31,215 bases of DNA from Azolla pinnata (lineage: Eukaryota; Streptophyta; Polypodiopsida; Salviniales; Salviniaceae): NCBI GenBank assembly GCA_037176905.1, contig JBBBWG010002271.1:1-31215 (forward strand). The letters are read 5' to 3'. The position numbers and the translations under genes are program-made. Position 1 is the first letter of the stretch. Every line of letters begins with the position of its first letter. Below, one piece after another: positions 20,641 through 31,168 of the stretch. The notes beneath the pieces were generated by a model. It was not told the DNA's origin. It worked only from the letters and a program-made list of their open reading frames with translations, and searched no databases.

Positions 20641-20938
20641 TTTTTGACCCAAAATTTCTTTTCAAAACTTATTTTGTATACAAATTGTTATACCCTATTT
20701 TTTAACCCAATATTCCGCAGCCACCATAGGCACATCTTTAAGTTATTGCAAAAATATAGTTTGTCCTAATTTAGTATTACGTTGGTAAAACTCCACCAAT
20801 GTTGATTTTCAATTAGAATTTAACATCCTAGAAAATCTTTATCTTGATCTCAATCCAATCTATTAATAAATTTATTCTAATTATAACATCGGAGTGTAAA
20901 TGTTAAAGTTAATTTTTTATAAAGTGGGTCAATATACC

Positions 20939-21480
20939 ATTTCTTTTAGTGTCCACTTTTTAGTGTCAATGAGAAGCAAAGTACAAGTTTATAGTGAGCA
21001 AGGTTCTTGTGTGATATGTGGTCAAATAATGTGATAATATTTCTTTTAGTGTCCACTTTTCAATGTTAGTGGGAAAAAAAGCACAAGTTTATGGTAAACA
21101 AGGTTCTTGTGTGATATGTGTATTGCAAGGCTACCAATTTGCTATGTAGGTTTGGAGGAGGATGTTATAAATCTTTTCTTATATGCCATCAAATCTGTAT
21201 ATACTTTGAGGTGTTATAGTGTAAGAGTGAATTTTCGTCTGTTTCTTATCAAATATCACATGGTTCGGTTTTCATGGAAACTGTTTTGTTTCATTGGCAA
21301 GGTAATGCACCACGACAATTAGATAAAACATGGGAGGTTGATCTTGCATTGATTTTGTGAAATATCTTGAAAGCTAGGTGCATGGTTGTATTTCAATTTA
21401 GTCGATTATGAGGTCAATTCAAGGAGACTATAATAACACAATTAAAAAGACATAAGCTTTTAAAATACTATATATAGTTT
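20939..21480 (+). pseudogene. LINE ORF2 C-terminal fragment, plus strand, with 100-bp duplication
   Basis: A 100-base period duplication (about 20939-21020 and 21039-21120) carries QGSCVIC. After the second copy the frame reads QGYQFAM, stop, VWRRML, stop, IFSYMPSNLYIL, and then TWEVDLALIL, stop, NILKARCMVVFQF. The order is the zinc-binding and terminal region of a plant LINE. It diverges head-to-head from the minus-strand fragment at 20461-20640. Confidence 0.65.
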
Positions 21481-22039
21481 ACTATCTCTCGTTTTGTCAT
21501 CAGAGGAGTAGTTTTACAGTGATCTTATGATACACCTATTTTCTTGTGCCCGCCACCTATAACATGATCATGTTATCTATGATAATCGAATGGTTTTTGT
21601 AGAATAAGAATTATAGAAGTTGTATGGGTCATTGTGGCCCATGTTTTTTCACGCACGCGCACACATATACACACACATATATATATATAGATATTTGGTT
21701 TTTTGCATGCCAAACTAGGTTATGGTGAAGTCAATAGAGTGGTTAGTTTCTGTAAAGATTGGCCCTTGTATATGTTATTTGTATCCCTTTAGTATTTAAT
21801 ATTTCGCTAAATAGTAAAATATCTTTGTGCAAATATACCATTTCATTTCTACAAAAGCAAATACTCATACTTACAAAATTACTAAAGATGCCAAGAAATA
21901 TAGATCTAGTTCTAAATTATAATAAACTAGCAAACCTCCATCCAATACTGAAAAGTATTTATAGATATGACCTTTCACTAGACTTCAACATTATTTGCCC
22001 ATCAATCATATGTTATAAAACTATAATTCTAGAATATAA
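21481..22039. other. AT-rich spacer before the copia fragment
   Basis: A short CA/TA tract lies at about 21655-21690. The part from about 21760 may be decayed copia polyprotein, but no motif is readable. Confidence 0.35.
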
Positions 22040-22441
22040 CTCATTACTAAGGGGAAAGATGTGGGATGTTTGATATATGCATATAATATGAGGCCAAATA
22101 TACAGTATGCAGTCTCCCAATTGAGTTGATTTATGCATAGCCTTGGCACTAAGCATTGGCAAGCGGTAAAACGTGTGTTTAGATATCTCAAAGGCACTTT
22201 GAGATTGACTCTCTTTTATGATAAAGATGTTCACCCATGCATGCATGCTTTTACTGATAGTGATTGGGTTGGTTGTTATGATACACGAGTGTCCACCGGT
22301 GGTAATTGCTTTTTCCTTCGAGGATCATGCATATTTTGGTTGAGTAAGAAGCAACCTACACTAGTCACATCAAGTTGTGAAGTTGATATTATTGTTGGAG
22401 TGGTCGTTCTCAAGTGTTGTCGCATCTTTATAACGTTTTAA
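22040..22441 (+). pseudogene. Ty1/copia polyprotein C-terminal fragment (RNase H)
   Basis: From 22061 the frame reads VGCLIYAYNMRPNIQYAVSQ, LS, stop (TGA at 22127-22129), FMHSLGTKHWQAVKRVFRYL, KGTLRLTLFYD, AFTDSDWVG, STGGNCFFLRGSCIFWLSKK, QPT and SSCEVDI. This is the connection and RNase H region of copia polyproteins, with the conserved TDSDW acidic motif. The TGA replaces an expected Arg, which fits CGA to TGA decay. It then loses homology; no LTR was recognised. Confidence 0.9.
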
Positions 22442-22714
22442 GTTTTATTGATTTGCACTATTAGGATCTTGCTTTTTCTGTGTTTAAGGGAACACAATTC
22501 TGCTAGCTGCAAAGGGCATCGGTGATTGAGAAAATTTAAGTCTTTATCTTCTTTGTCATCATGAGAAACTTCAAAAGTAGTAAGGCTTGAAATTCTCTTG
22601 TCAAAGCTCAATCGGCTCACAGCTTACGGGTCATCCCTTCTAATCAACAACATGCTACAACTTCCCATATGAGAACACATGCTATAGCATGCATGACACG
22701 TCTTGGTTGCGGTA

Positions 22715-23060
22715 AAAATATTTAGTTAAAATCGAGTAAAATTTGACGCGAGCTTATCACAAGCTTTAACATGAGTTTACCATGTAGTTGACACGAGTTT
22801 ACCACGCAATTACCGCACATAACACATATTTACCTTGTAGTTGACATGATTATTGTTACGAAGTTATCGCTTATTTGATGCATGTTTATTACATAGTTGA
22901 TGCAACTATTTTTACGCTACAGTTACTGCTTATTTGACACGCCCTTGTTGCAAAATTATTTTTTGAAAGCGTCAATTTATCATGAATTTGCCGAGTAATT
23001 GACTTAACTTTATAGTGAAATTGTCGCACAATTGCTACAAATTGATCAAATAATTTTTTC
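22715..23060. repeat. degenerate short repeats of GAGTTTACCACG type
   Basis: Diverged units contain TTTACCACGT-like, AGTTGACACG-like and TTATTTGATGC-like parts, spaced about 20-50 bases apart. It may be an old minisatellite or LTR piece. Unit boundaries are unclear. Confidence 0.4.
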
Positions 23061-23099
23061 CCAGTGCATCAAATTTGCAATGGAATTTTACCACACCTT

Positions 23100-23165
23100 T
23101 ATGTCACAACTAGGATTTGAACCCATGACCTTATCTAATCAATTGGCCAAACACACAATCATGTA
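23100..23165 (-). repeat. tRNA-derived SINE-like head, minus strand
   Basis: On the minus strand TTTGGCCAATTGATTAGA resembles an A box and GGTCATGGGTTCAAATCC contains an exact B box (GGTTCAAATCC). Cloverleaf folding is not expected from the A-box side, so this is more like a SINE head than a tRNA gene. Confidence 0.45.
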
Positions 23166-23269
23166 ATATAATTGATAGCATATAATATAATAAATAAGTC
23201 TTGATTATGTTCTAGAAGAGTCTATAACTTTCTAGATGTTGTTACATAAAGCTAATTCTGCATGATAGT

Positions 23270-23480
23270 TCTCAATTTACAAATAAATATGTATGTCTGT
23301 ATCCATATATAGATAAATATGCATGTATGTATGAATATATAGGTGAATATACATGTATATAGGCATACACAAATGAGTATGCATGTATATATGCATATAT
23401 ACTTGTACATATATGCATCAATATGAATGTATGCATACATATACATGTGAATATGCATCATATATGCATCCATGTACAGG
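23270..23480. repeat. ATGTATGCATAT-rich minisatellite
   Basis: Diverged units of about 28 bases have GTATGCATGTATATATGCAT-like parts. A related short piece is at 23685-23775. It has stop-poor frames on the minus strand only because of its composition. Confidence 0.7.
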
Positions 23481-23775
23481 TGGGAGCATGGGAATGTCCA
23501 AGACATTTTGATTTCTTTCTTGATAAAGAGATCACTAATCATTAATCACTATCATAATATTTAACTCCATTAACTATCATTTTTGTTTAGACTTCAATGG
23601 GTAAAGCGAAATTGGAATTTTGTTGAATGTCTGTCAGAGCGGCAACAGAGCCATACCAGTGTTCACATTCTCATGCTTTGACCCATACATATTCATATAC
23701 AAATAAATGTATATGCATGTATGCATGTGCATGCCGGCAAATATGTTTGTAGTATAATTGCATATACAAATGAAT

Positions 23776-24349
23776 ACCTTGAGAGAATCAGAGGCATCAA
23801 CTTAACGCACGTAGACACGTATGTTTCAACCTAGTCAAATGCTATTTTGGAAGCCTGGAGCCTATGTACGACACAAATTCCTTCTGTTGATCGAGCGAGG
23901 GGAAAGGGGGCGAAAAAGCACAAATCAGTGGGCAGTTCTCGATGCGTTTTGCATCAGAAATTTGCAGATCCCAGAAGGTGTTGGCATGCAATATCTGGCA
24001 CTCACCTCTCTAGCAGTTTGGGTTTTTCATCACCTTCTCTAGATGCATCAGAATTCAGCCAGACGATGCAGATGCTGTTAGGTCCTTAGAAAAAACCCTC
24101 GACTATGGACGTGGTCGAAACCGCGCTTTCTCCAGTTTGGCTCTAATCTGTATACCAAGACAAACTACTGGAGAAGTAAATCAGATTTAGCAAAGAGATC
24201 TTCTAATGCAGCACCAGAACAAGAGCTATGGACCGGACAAGTGTGAAACCAACAGAAATCGCCCATCAGCCCCCATAAACCCTCCCAAAACCCTCCAAAT
24301 CAGAGCATCAGAGCAACAGAAGATCGATCGACTGCCAATTGTGGTGAGG
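23776..24349. other. GrpE upstream region
   Basis: More GC-balanced than the flank to the left. It has several AAACCCTC-type telo-box-like motifs (about 24095, 24277 and 24289), which are common in promoters of plant housekeeping genes. No sure TATA box is seen. Confidence 0.35.
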
Positions 24350-24377
24350 AAGCAGCAGCAGCAGCAGCAGCAGCAGC
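24350..24377 (+). repeat. AGC trinucleotide repeat touching the GrpE start codon
   Basis: Nine AGC units end directly at the ATG (24378). A TGA at 24345-24347 in the same frame lies just before the repeat, so it is in the leader and not translated in the GrpE frame. Confidence 0.9.
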
Positions 24378-27360
24378 ATGATTCTCTCCAAAGGTCTCTT
24401 CAAAGGCTTGCGCCGGGCATCTCCCCCTGGCACTCAGGTCAGTTTCTCCTCTCCTCTGCTTTCAATCCCCCCTCGCTCTTCCCTCTGCATCATGGGAAGT
24501 GCTATATCTGTTGGTGTTAATAATTAACGGAAGCTTGTAGTATGCCATGTAATCATGGATTCGATGGAGTGGCAGGGTTTCTATGTATGAATCCGTAGGT
24601 AGAAGGGGTGTGTATTTGTGGGATCGTGGCTTTTAAAGAGGATATGTATGCTTGACATGGTAGTATTGGAGAGTATACATGCATCTGTATTGTTGAAATG
24701 GTAATATTGGAAAGTGTATGTGCATCTGTATGTCTGTCCATCCATCTATGTATATCGAAGCAGTGATATCGGAAGAGTATGCATATGCGATCTTGTTAGA
24801 GCGAAGAGCTGTATGTATGAGTGACATTGTTGCATTGAAAGAGAGTTACTGCTTGTATGTAAAGTCTGTTTTGGAAGAGTATGTATATCTCCGAAGTAGT
24901 TGCGGTTATGTATGTTTTAGAGTAGTAAAATTGGAGTGTAGTGTACAAATATATCAAAGCTCTTGTAGGAATCTACCACCCGTTTGGTTTGGAATATTTG
25001 ACCTATCGGCAGGCACTTGCAAGTCCTTGACCTTGACATCTTCAGTGCAAAACCAAGTCTGAAGCCCTTGACAACCCTTTTTTAAGCTGGTTGGGTTTGA
25101 TTCAAGATGCTTCCAAAAGCTAGAAGCTTTCACTACTTTGTCAGGTCCGAGCATTTGTTTGTGATAACTTCTAAGTCGATTTTGATTGGTAATAGGCATG
25201 TTTGGGTTTTTGTTTATACTGAGAATCACTCAGTTGTGCCCATTCATATTTCTTTCTTTTTCTTATGCCTTGCGTTGTTTATCCATAATAATAAATGGTG
25301 GTAGATGTGGTTCTTGGGTTGCATCGGCGCAGCCTGTTTATGATGCACTCTTTGTTGGATCATTTAGGTAGAGTCCACTCCACTCTAAATGAGGAGCGAT
25401 GCTATTCTGTTTATGTGCATTCAGTTATTGGAGGTTAACAAATTATACAAATGCCACATCCAAATTTTTTGAAACAAAATTTTCGTTTTGCATTCACATG
25501 ATGATCTACGCAAATTAATACTTTTGTTGGTCAACAAGTATCAGATAATAAAGCTTTCATGTATGGCTGGAGAGGCCTCTGCCGGGGGTACAACAACTGC
25601 CACCACGAGCGACAAGCCCAGTGTGGATGAAAATATTGGTAGCAGTGCAGAGTCGGGTGCGAAGGGCCCTGAAACCCATAGATCAAGTGGGAAGGTGGAA
25701 GGCTCAAGTCTTCGAGCCCTGTTCAAGGAAAAAGAGGCTTTGTTGAAGCTCAAGGATAGGATGGTTGCAGATGCAAAGCAAGAGGTGTTGACATGCCTAG
25801 CTGAGGTTGAGAATCTACGGGGGAAGACAAGGCGAGATTCTGACAGCATAAAGAAACATGCAGTTGAGGTAGAGACATTGTTTTGGTAGACTATCTTCTA
25901 ACTTCTAATTTTATAAAGCCAAAGCTGATTTTTACACACTCTCTCTATTTGCTAATTTATGGTGAAATCAAAGTGATTGTGTTGTGAACTACTATGTTTG
26001 TACTGCATTATAGTTATTCCAGCAGAATTTTACTGATAAACAGCTGACGAGTGGGTGCTTTATTGTGATCCCCTTCTATATCATATTGAACACACAAGGA
26101 ATATTGCAGTGAAAAAATCACACTAGTTAAGGATGCTTTTTATTTCGTTGTTTATTTCAGACATGGTTTTTTTTTGTGTTTCTCTTGCAAAAACAGAGTT
26201 TTGCTGCTGATCTTTTGGATATGGCCGATAATCTTCATCGAACGGCAGCAATTGTGCCTGAGAGTTTCCGGAAAGATGTGTTAGCGAATGATGCTTCAAG
26301 TAATGCAAAGTTGCTTCTATCGATGCTTGAGGGTGTCAATATGACTGAAAAGCAGATGTTGAAGGTAGGGTTAGCTGTTTTAAGGTACAAATTTGAAACT
26401 TGCCAACATATCTTAGAGTGAAAAACATATTTGTAGATTTTAGACTTAATATTCTTATGTTTTCAGCTAGATTCATAGTTTGGGGTTTTGAAGTGGCTTG
26501 AGTTGTATTACATCTATTTCAGATTGTATTTGTCTCCGGTTTTTTTAATAACTAATAGAAGGATTTTTCTTTGGGAATAAAAAAAAAGATAAAAAAATAG
26601 AAGTGTACGTGTACAAATTTTGCATGTTGTTTTTGGGTGGTCGATAAGCTTGATCCTCCCAAAAAGCCCATCAGAACACACACTAATCTGAAATTTCGGA
26701 GTTTTCACTGAGCATTACAGGAAACCTTCAAAAGCGTTAAGCTTTCTAGAAGTAGTGTGTGAAATTCAAAACATTTTCCACAAAACGTACCCTGATGGGC
26801 TTTTGGAAGGAAGCTCTGTATCTGGTTTGCATTTGGTTTGTTTATTGAATGACTCGGCTGCATGAGATGACTAATGTGTGTGGGTCAAATTTCAGTTTGG
26901 GATTGTGGTGTTTTCTTATGGTGTGAAGTGCCTGTGTTTTGTTGCGATATCCAGATTTTTGGAGAGTTTGGTGTAAAGAAGTTTGATCCTATAGGTGATC
27001 GCTACGACTCCAATCACCACCTGCTCATTGACGAAGTTGAGGACTCGACAAAAGAGCCCCATACAATAGTTAATGTTGTGAAGGTAAGTTCAGTTTCATC
27101 AGATTGGTGTATATGCATACACATTAAGGGTCTCTTTCTTTCTTTCTTTCTTTCTTTCTTTTTTGCTTTCGTTTTTTCCCTCTGTTTTCTTGTATGTGTG
27201 TCTGTGCAGTGTTTTCGTGCGTAAGAACCCAGGCTGAGATTTCTGTGTTTGTGGGCAGTCGGGATACTTCATACGAGAAAAAGTGTTGAGACCAGCAGAA
27301 GTCGGTGTAGTGAAGAAAGCAGCGGCGGATTCTGGTGCAACAAAGGAAGCAGTGGAATAA
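24378..27360 (+). CDS. MGE1-like: GrpE nucleotide exchange factor, probably mitochondrial
   Basis: Exons: 24378-24437, 25545-25868 (acceptor could be 25539), 26197-26364, 26955-27083, 27259-27360. They give about 260 residues with all introns GT-AG and phase 0. GrpE drives ADP release from Hsp70; in mitochondria it serves mtHsp70 in matrix import and folding. Residues 1-20 are Arg/Lys-rich and fit a targeting presequence. Exon 2 holds an acidic linker and then a long coiled coil (LFKEKEALLKLKDRM to RRDSDSIKKHAVE). Exon 3 has FAADLLDMADNLHRTAAIV and LSMLEGVNMTEKQMLK. Exon 4 has FGEFGVKKFDPIGDRYDSN. Exon 5 has SGYFIREKVLRPAEVGV, the GrpE C-terminal signature. RRD-x-x-x-x-KK-x-A favours the mitochondrial over the chloroplast branch. 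The start is the first ATG after an in-frame stop. The least certain part is the 1.1-kb first intron. Confidence 0.9.
24600..24960 (+). repeat. degenerate repeats in GrpE intron 1
   Basis: Five or so diverged units of about 45-60 bases share a GGTAATATTGGAAAGTGTAT-like part followed by GCATCTGTATG-like sequence. Confidence 0.5.
26654..26811. mobile_element. MITE-like element in GrpE intron 3
   Basis: A 158-base segment is bounded by inverted repeats of about 20 bases (26654-26674 TCCTCCCAAAAAGCCCATCA and 26792-26811, complement TCCTTCCAAAAGCCCATCAG). AAGCT occurs just outside or at both ends (26646-26650 and 26811-26815), a possible target duplication. There is no coding capacity, as expected for a non-autonomous DNA transposon. 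Confidence 0.55.
27131..27162 (+). repeat. TTTC microsatellite in GrpE intron 4
   Basis: About eight TTTC units lie 48 bases after the 5' splice site, preceded by AAGGGTCTC. This is loosely like the motif that precedes TTTC tracts elsewhere in the window. Confidence 0.9.
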
Positions 27361-28772
27361 CTGCGAGAAACCCTAAAACTAAACTCTAAACCCTGAACGT
27401 TAAAACTCCGAACCTGAATCCTGATCTCTCTCCATGAATAGAAATCTATTTGGATCTCTATCCATAGCTGGGCACTAGTCTTTGCCCCAGCATCACGCGC
27501 CAATGCTATCATTCACAACTGCAAACAATATATGGGTTAGTGTAATTCTGTCTGAAGTACCTATATTTAGACATGCTTTTTCTTTTTCCTCTTTCTTTCT
27601 GACTTCCAATGTAACTCTTGATACATTCGTGAAACTCTGGTAATTTATGATTTCACCCTTTTCCAATGCCTTTGCATGGCTTAAGTTCCTTGTATGCTTT
27701 CAGAATCTTAATTGCCTTCATGCATTGGATGATTTTGAGATTTCTTTTCCTCTCGCTTCCCATCGGATTCTATTTTAAACATTTCATACTGATGATTCTT
27801 CTGTTCCTCTTCTTAGGAAACTTTTGTAGAAGCCTTGTACTAAACATAGTCGAATTACGTACTTGTGAAGGTTCCTAGATACATATATATATATATATAT
27901 ATACACACATCAGATAAAATTAACCAACACTTTGCTTAGTAGTTGGGGCTTGCAAGTTGGCATAGTACTGTCAAAAGATAAATCCAAATATGAAGGAAGC
28001 TAGGGATTATCCAGGAACATTTCCTTGACACACTTCTTTGATGATTGTTGTGAAAAGCTTTCAATCTTACAATATGAGTGAGGCCAACATGAAAAATCTC
28101 TTCCCCTTTCTCACAACACAAGATGATGATGATGATGATGATGATGATCACAATCTAGTTATAGGATATGTATTTGGCACTCATGCTGATACAAGCATCA
28201 AATTTTTTTTGAGATCCCATGTGATCACTGCATATTGTGTTTATTTATCATCTGAATGCTCAACTGTTATTGCCACATCACATGGAAAATGTTGAATACT
28301 TTTGATCAACAAGGTTAGTGTTTTGAATCTTGCGAAGGGATCAACGGTAAGCTCGACACTTTGGGATTCATCAATCAATCAATCAGAAGGCTTCACACGA
28401 CGATGCTCCCTCGTAATTCACTATCTTTTTTTACTCATACATCAAAATTTGGAGCTGTTTTTCTTAGCCCTTGAATGAAGAAGCCTTTGCGTATAACAGC
28501 ATTGATTTTAGATAAAAACGAGTGCGAAATTGTGCTCAGCAAAGATCGTTCGTTTCTGTTATCAGGCATTTTGGAGGAGGATTGACTTTCTGAAGAAAGC
28601 TGAACCTTTCTTTTCACCAATGCACGCATCGAATCCATCAGTCATCGATGCGAGCAGTTGGCACCCCCAAGGCTACCAGAAACTTGCTCTCGCAGGTTAA
28701 TTGAGCTATATATCTGCAACTATCTCCACAGTCGACTTTTATGCTCCCGCGATAAGGCAGACGCCGAAAGGA
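27361..28772. other. GrpE downstream region, no gene recognised
   Basis: The GrpE 3' flank starts with AAACCCTAAAAC and CTAAACCCTGAACG motifs (27370-27400). A TA run is at about 27880-27903. No gene was recognised. Confidence 0.4.
28122..28149. repeat. GAT trinucleotide repeat
   Basis: About nine GAT units. Confidence 0.95.
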
Positions 28773-29215
28773 CTCGCAGTTCTAGTCAGAAGGCCAGAGA
28801 AGGCCAAAAGAGGGCATACCTCCGCTAGAGGTAGTCAGAAGGCCAAAAGGCATCACGTATGCTAGCGTCAGTCAGATCAAAAGGCCCTCCTCTAATGTTA
28901 GTGGGACCCAAAAGGCATACTACCTCATCATAGAGTTGGGTGGTTTCGAGATCCGTTATATACCCCTCGAGTAACAGGCGTACCCCTTGCATACCTCTCT
29001 TGCAGCATCAGTCAAACCCAAAAGGCTACTAGTGTATACGTGTTGCAGCATTAGTGAGACCAAAAGGCATAGTCTATCTCTTCTAACGTTAGTTAGACTA
29101 AAAGGTATATAACATGCATACATACAAGCTATGGGAATAAACCCTTGAGGGCATTATATACTCACTGCAGCATTAGTGAAACCAAAAGGCATATATACAT
29201 AATACATACATACAA
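28773..29215 (+). repeat. degenerate minisatellite with CCAAAAGGCATA core
   Basis: Eight units of 30 to 110 bases share a core like TTAGTGAGACCAAAAGGCAT, often preceded by GCAGCA. The last two units also share ACATACATACAAGC and GGGAATAAAC. Spacing is irregular, so units have grown or lost internal sequence. Confidence 0.8.
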
Positions 29216-29917
29216 GCCTGGGGAATAAACTGTTCGATTGAATCGGAAGCACGGCAAAATGCATCCAAAGATGCAGATCTTCCCCTCGAAAGGAAGAGGA
29301 AAAGAAAAGAAGATACCCCCCTCCCGCCCCCTTTTGTAGCTCCGTCGAAAAACACGGAGAGTGACTTGCTAGATATGACGTAACTGCTTAGCTGACTGAC
29401 CTCTGGGGAAGCTTTGCAAACGGGTAGGCGGAAGGCAGGCGGAAGTCTCCGAGCATGTTCCCGCGGGTGCCATTTACTGCATGCAAGAAGAGGTACCATG
29501 TTACCAACCTATATCTCTCTCTGTCTCTGTCTCTCTCGAATCGATGATGCCTGACGCATCGCATTGGTGCGCAAACAGTGGCCCGATCAACGGGAGACAG
29601 GGATTGATGGATCGGGCAAAGTACAGAGGATCGGAAAGACGAGACACATGCACATGGTTGTCGATAAGGGCCCTGAAAGTGCCAGCTCAAGAATCACGCC
29701 CCCGCGATAAAAGGGAAAGATAGAGAGGGGACAAAAACAAAAGGAAGGCTAGCTATATAGCTCAATGCCACCAAGGGCTGGGCTTGGACAGACATGCGAC
29801 GCCAATCGTGCAATCAATCATTTAAAAGAGCACGTGGAGCAGCGGCAGAAGCCTGAGCCACCTGCTTGCTGCATGTGGTGCGTCGTTGCGCCACGCATGC
29901 CTGCAGTGGCTCTGGAA
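29216..29917. other. spacer, no gene recognised
   Basis: Composition is fairly GC-rich with short CT and GA runs. Several short frames exist, but none shows protein family features. Confidence 0.35.
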
Positions 29918-29990
29918 AAGAAAAAGAAAGAAAGATATATTAACGTCTGCTTCTGCTTCTGCTTCTACTGCTGCTTCTGTTGCTTCTGCT
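29918..29990 (-). repeat. dispersed motif copy beside GCTTCT repeats
   Basis: The minus strand reads AGACGTTAATATATCTTTCT and then TTC/T-rich sequence. This is the same motif as in P450 introns 3 and 5. It is followed on the plus strand by an imperfect CTTCTG array (about 29947-30005). Confidence 0.6.
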
Positions 29991-30015
29991 TCTTCTGATT
30001 CTGCTGAAGGCCGAC

Positions 30016-30230
30016 GACATGGCCCCCCCAGAGGCAAGCGGAGACATATGTGTCAGCTGTCTAGATATCTTTGGGCACTACCCAGACGAAAGGAGCCCGA
30101 GGGCTTTTGCCCCAGATTGCATGGGAAACAGCATTGGCAGGTGTCTGTTATCTGGCGAGAGAGCGGAGTGGGGGAATCTGCTTCATCTGCAAGAGCCGAT
30201 TCCCCCCTTCCTCGTCGGAATGCATCTATT
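30016..30230 (+). pseudogene. possible broken RING-finger exon
   Basis: From an ATG at 30019 the frame reads ICVSCLDIFGHYPDE, RSPRAFAPDC, then SIGRCLLSGERAEWG. A one-base shift gives GICFICKSRFPPSS. CxxC, a PRAFAP-C block, RCLL and a final CxxC followed by F-P resemble a RING domain (ubiquitin ligase, zinc-binding), but the central C-x-H and one Cys are not in order. It could be a decayed gene or chance. Confidence 0.3.
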
Positions 30231-30325
30231 GCCCTCTATGTATGTCTGCATGCGATGTATATGTGTGTCTGTGGACGTAATCGCTGAGATACATGCCCAA
30301 GATACGTACACGGCACGGCCGATGG

Positions 30326-30340
30326 TGGGGGGGGGGGGGG
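30326..30340. repeat. poly-G run
   Basis: An uninterrupted G tract of about 14 bases. It is prone to assembly and sequencing length errors. Confidence 0.9.
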
Positions 30341-30484
30341 AAATAAAAGGAGGAGATTGTCATCGGGCGCACGACATTGCATGAGGTACAAATGGAAGCT
30401 CAGGAAAATCCCCCGCAGATCGATTCGATCGATGGAGGCTCTGCTTGATAAGAGCAGAAGCTCTGCTCTGGCCCAAGACAAAGA

Positions 30485-30535
30485 GCAGGAAAGCAAGAAA
30501 GAAAGAAAGATATATTGACGTCTTCTTCTGTCTTT
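30485..30535 (-). repeat. dispersed motif copy with TTTC tail
   Basis: The minus strand reads AGAAGACGTCAATATATC followed by four TTTC-type units, matching the P450 intron 3 and 5 motif. Confidence 0.6.
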
Positions 30536-30540
30536 TGAAG

Positions 30541-30775
30541 GGGGCCATGGCGCGAAACTGGCCCGTAGAGACAGAAGACATTGCAATAATTCGGGGGGAG
30601 TCGATCGATTCAGGGATGGCGGAGATGGCCAGGTCTCTGCATCCGATTCTGGATTTTCCGCCTCCTTCTTCTTATCCATTTGACTTCCTTCTCCCGCGAT
30701 TCCTTTCTGTGCCGTGCCCACTTGGGGAACTGAGGTTGTTGGTTCCACATGCGTTCTTCTGTATCTGATCCAGGG
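30541..30775. other. spacer with an unsupported short frame
   Basis: A plus-strand frame starting MARNWPVETEDIAI at 30547 stays open to 30768, but no family is recognised and composition alone may explain it. Confidence 0.25.
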
Positions 30776-30896
30776 CGGTGCTGCGCTGCTCTGCTCTGGC
30801 TCTATCTGATCTTGCTCTGGCTCTGCTCCGCTCTGGCTCTATCTGCTCTTGCTCTGGCTCTGGCTCTGGCTCTGCTCTGCTTTGGCTCTAGCTCTT
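30776..30896 (+). repeat. CTCTGG/CTCTGCT minisatellite
   Basis: Hexamer-based repeats (GCTCTGGCTCTATCTGCTCT-like) with a larger period of about 35-55 bases. Confidence 0.85.
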
Positions 30897-31124
30897 ATCT
30901 GGTCTCACACAAGTGTTCATATGGTAAGCAAGTGAGACGACCGGGAAATGTCCATCGGACACAACCGCGGCAGAGACAATCTGGAAAGGAGAGTTGGGAA
31001 GTGTCGCGGAATGTCCGGACACTGCAAGGGGCCCCCTCTGCAGAATGCAAGAAGCCCCCGCGGAGCGAAACGAATCCAATGACAAGTGGGCAAGTGGCGA
31101 GCATGCGGTTTCCCCACAAACCAT

Positions 31125-31168
31125 TCATCACCATCATAATCATCATCATCATCATCATCATCATCATT
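31125..31168. repeat. CAT trinucleotide repeat
   Basis: About 13 CAT units with one interruption, near the right edge. Confidence 0.95.

Noticed and set aside
23100-23165. A true tRNA gene on the minus strand
   Set aside because: The B box is good, but the A box is weak and no acceptor stem or anticodon arm could be paired.
23252-23542. Minus-strand Tyr/Ile/Met-rich frame
   Set aside because: Explained by the ATGTATGCAT minisatellite.
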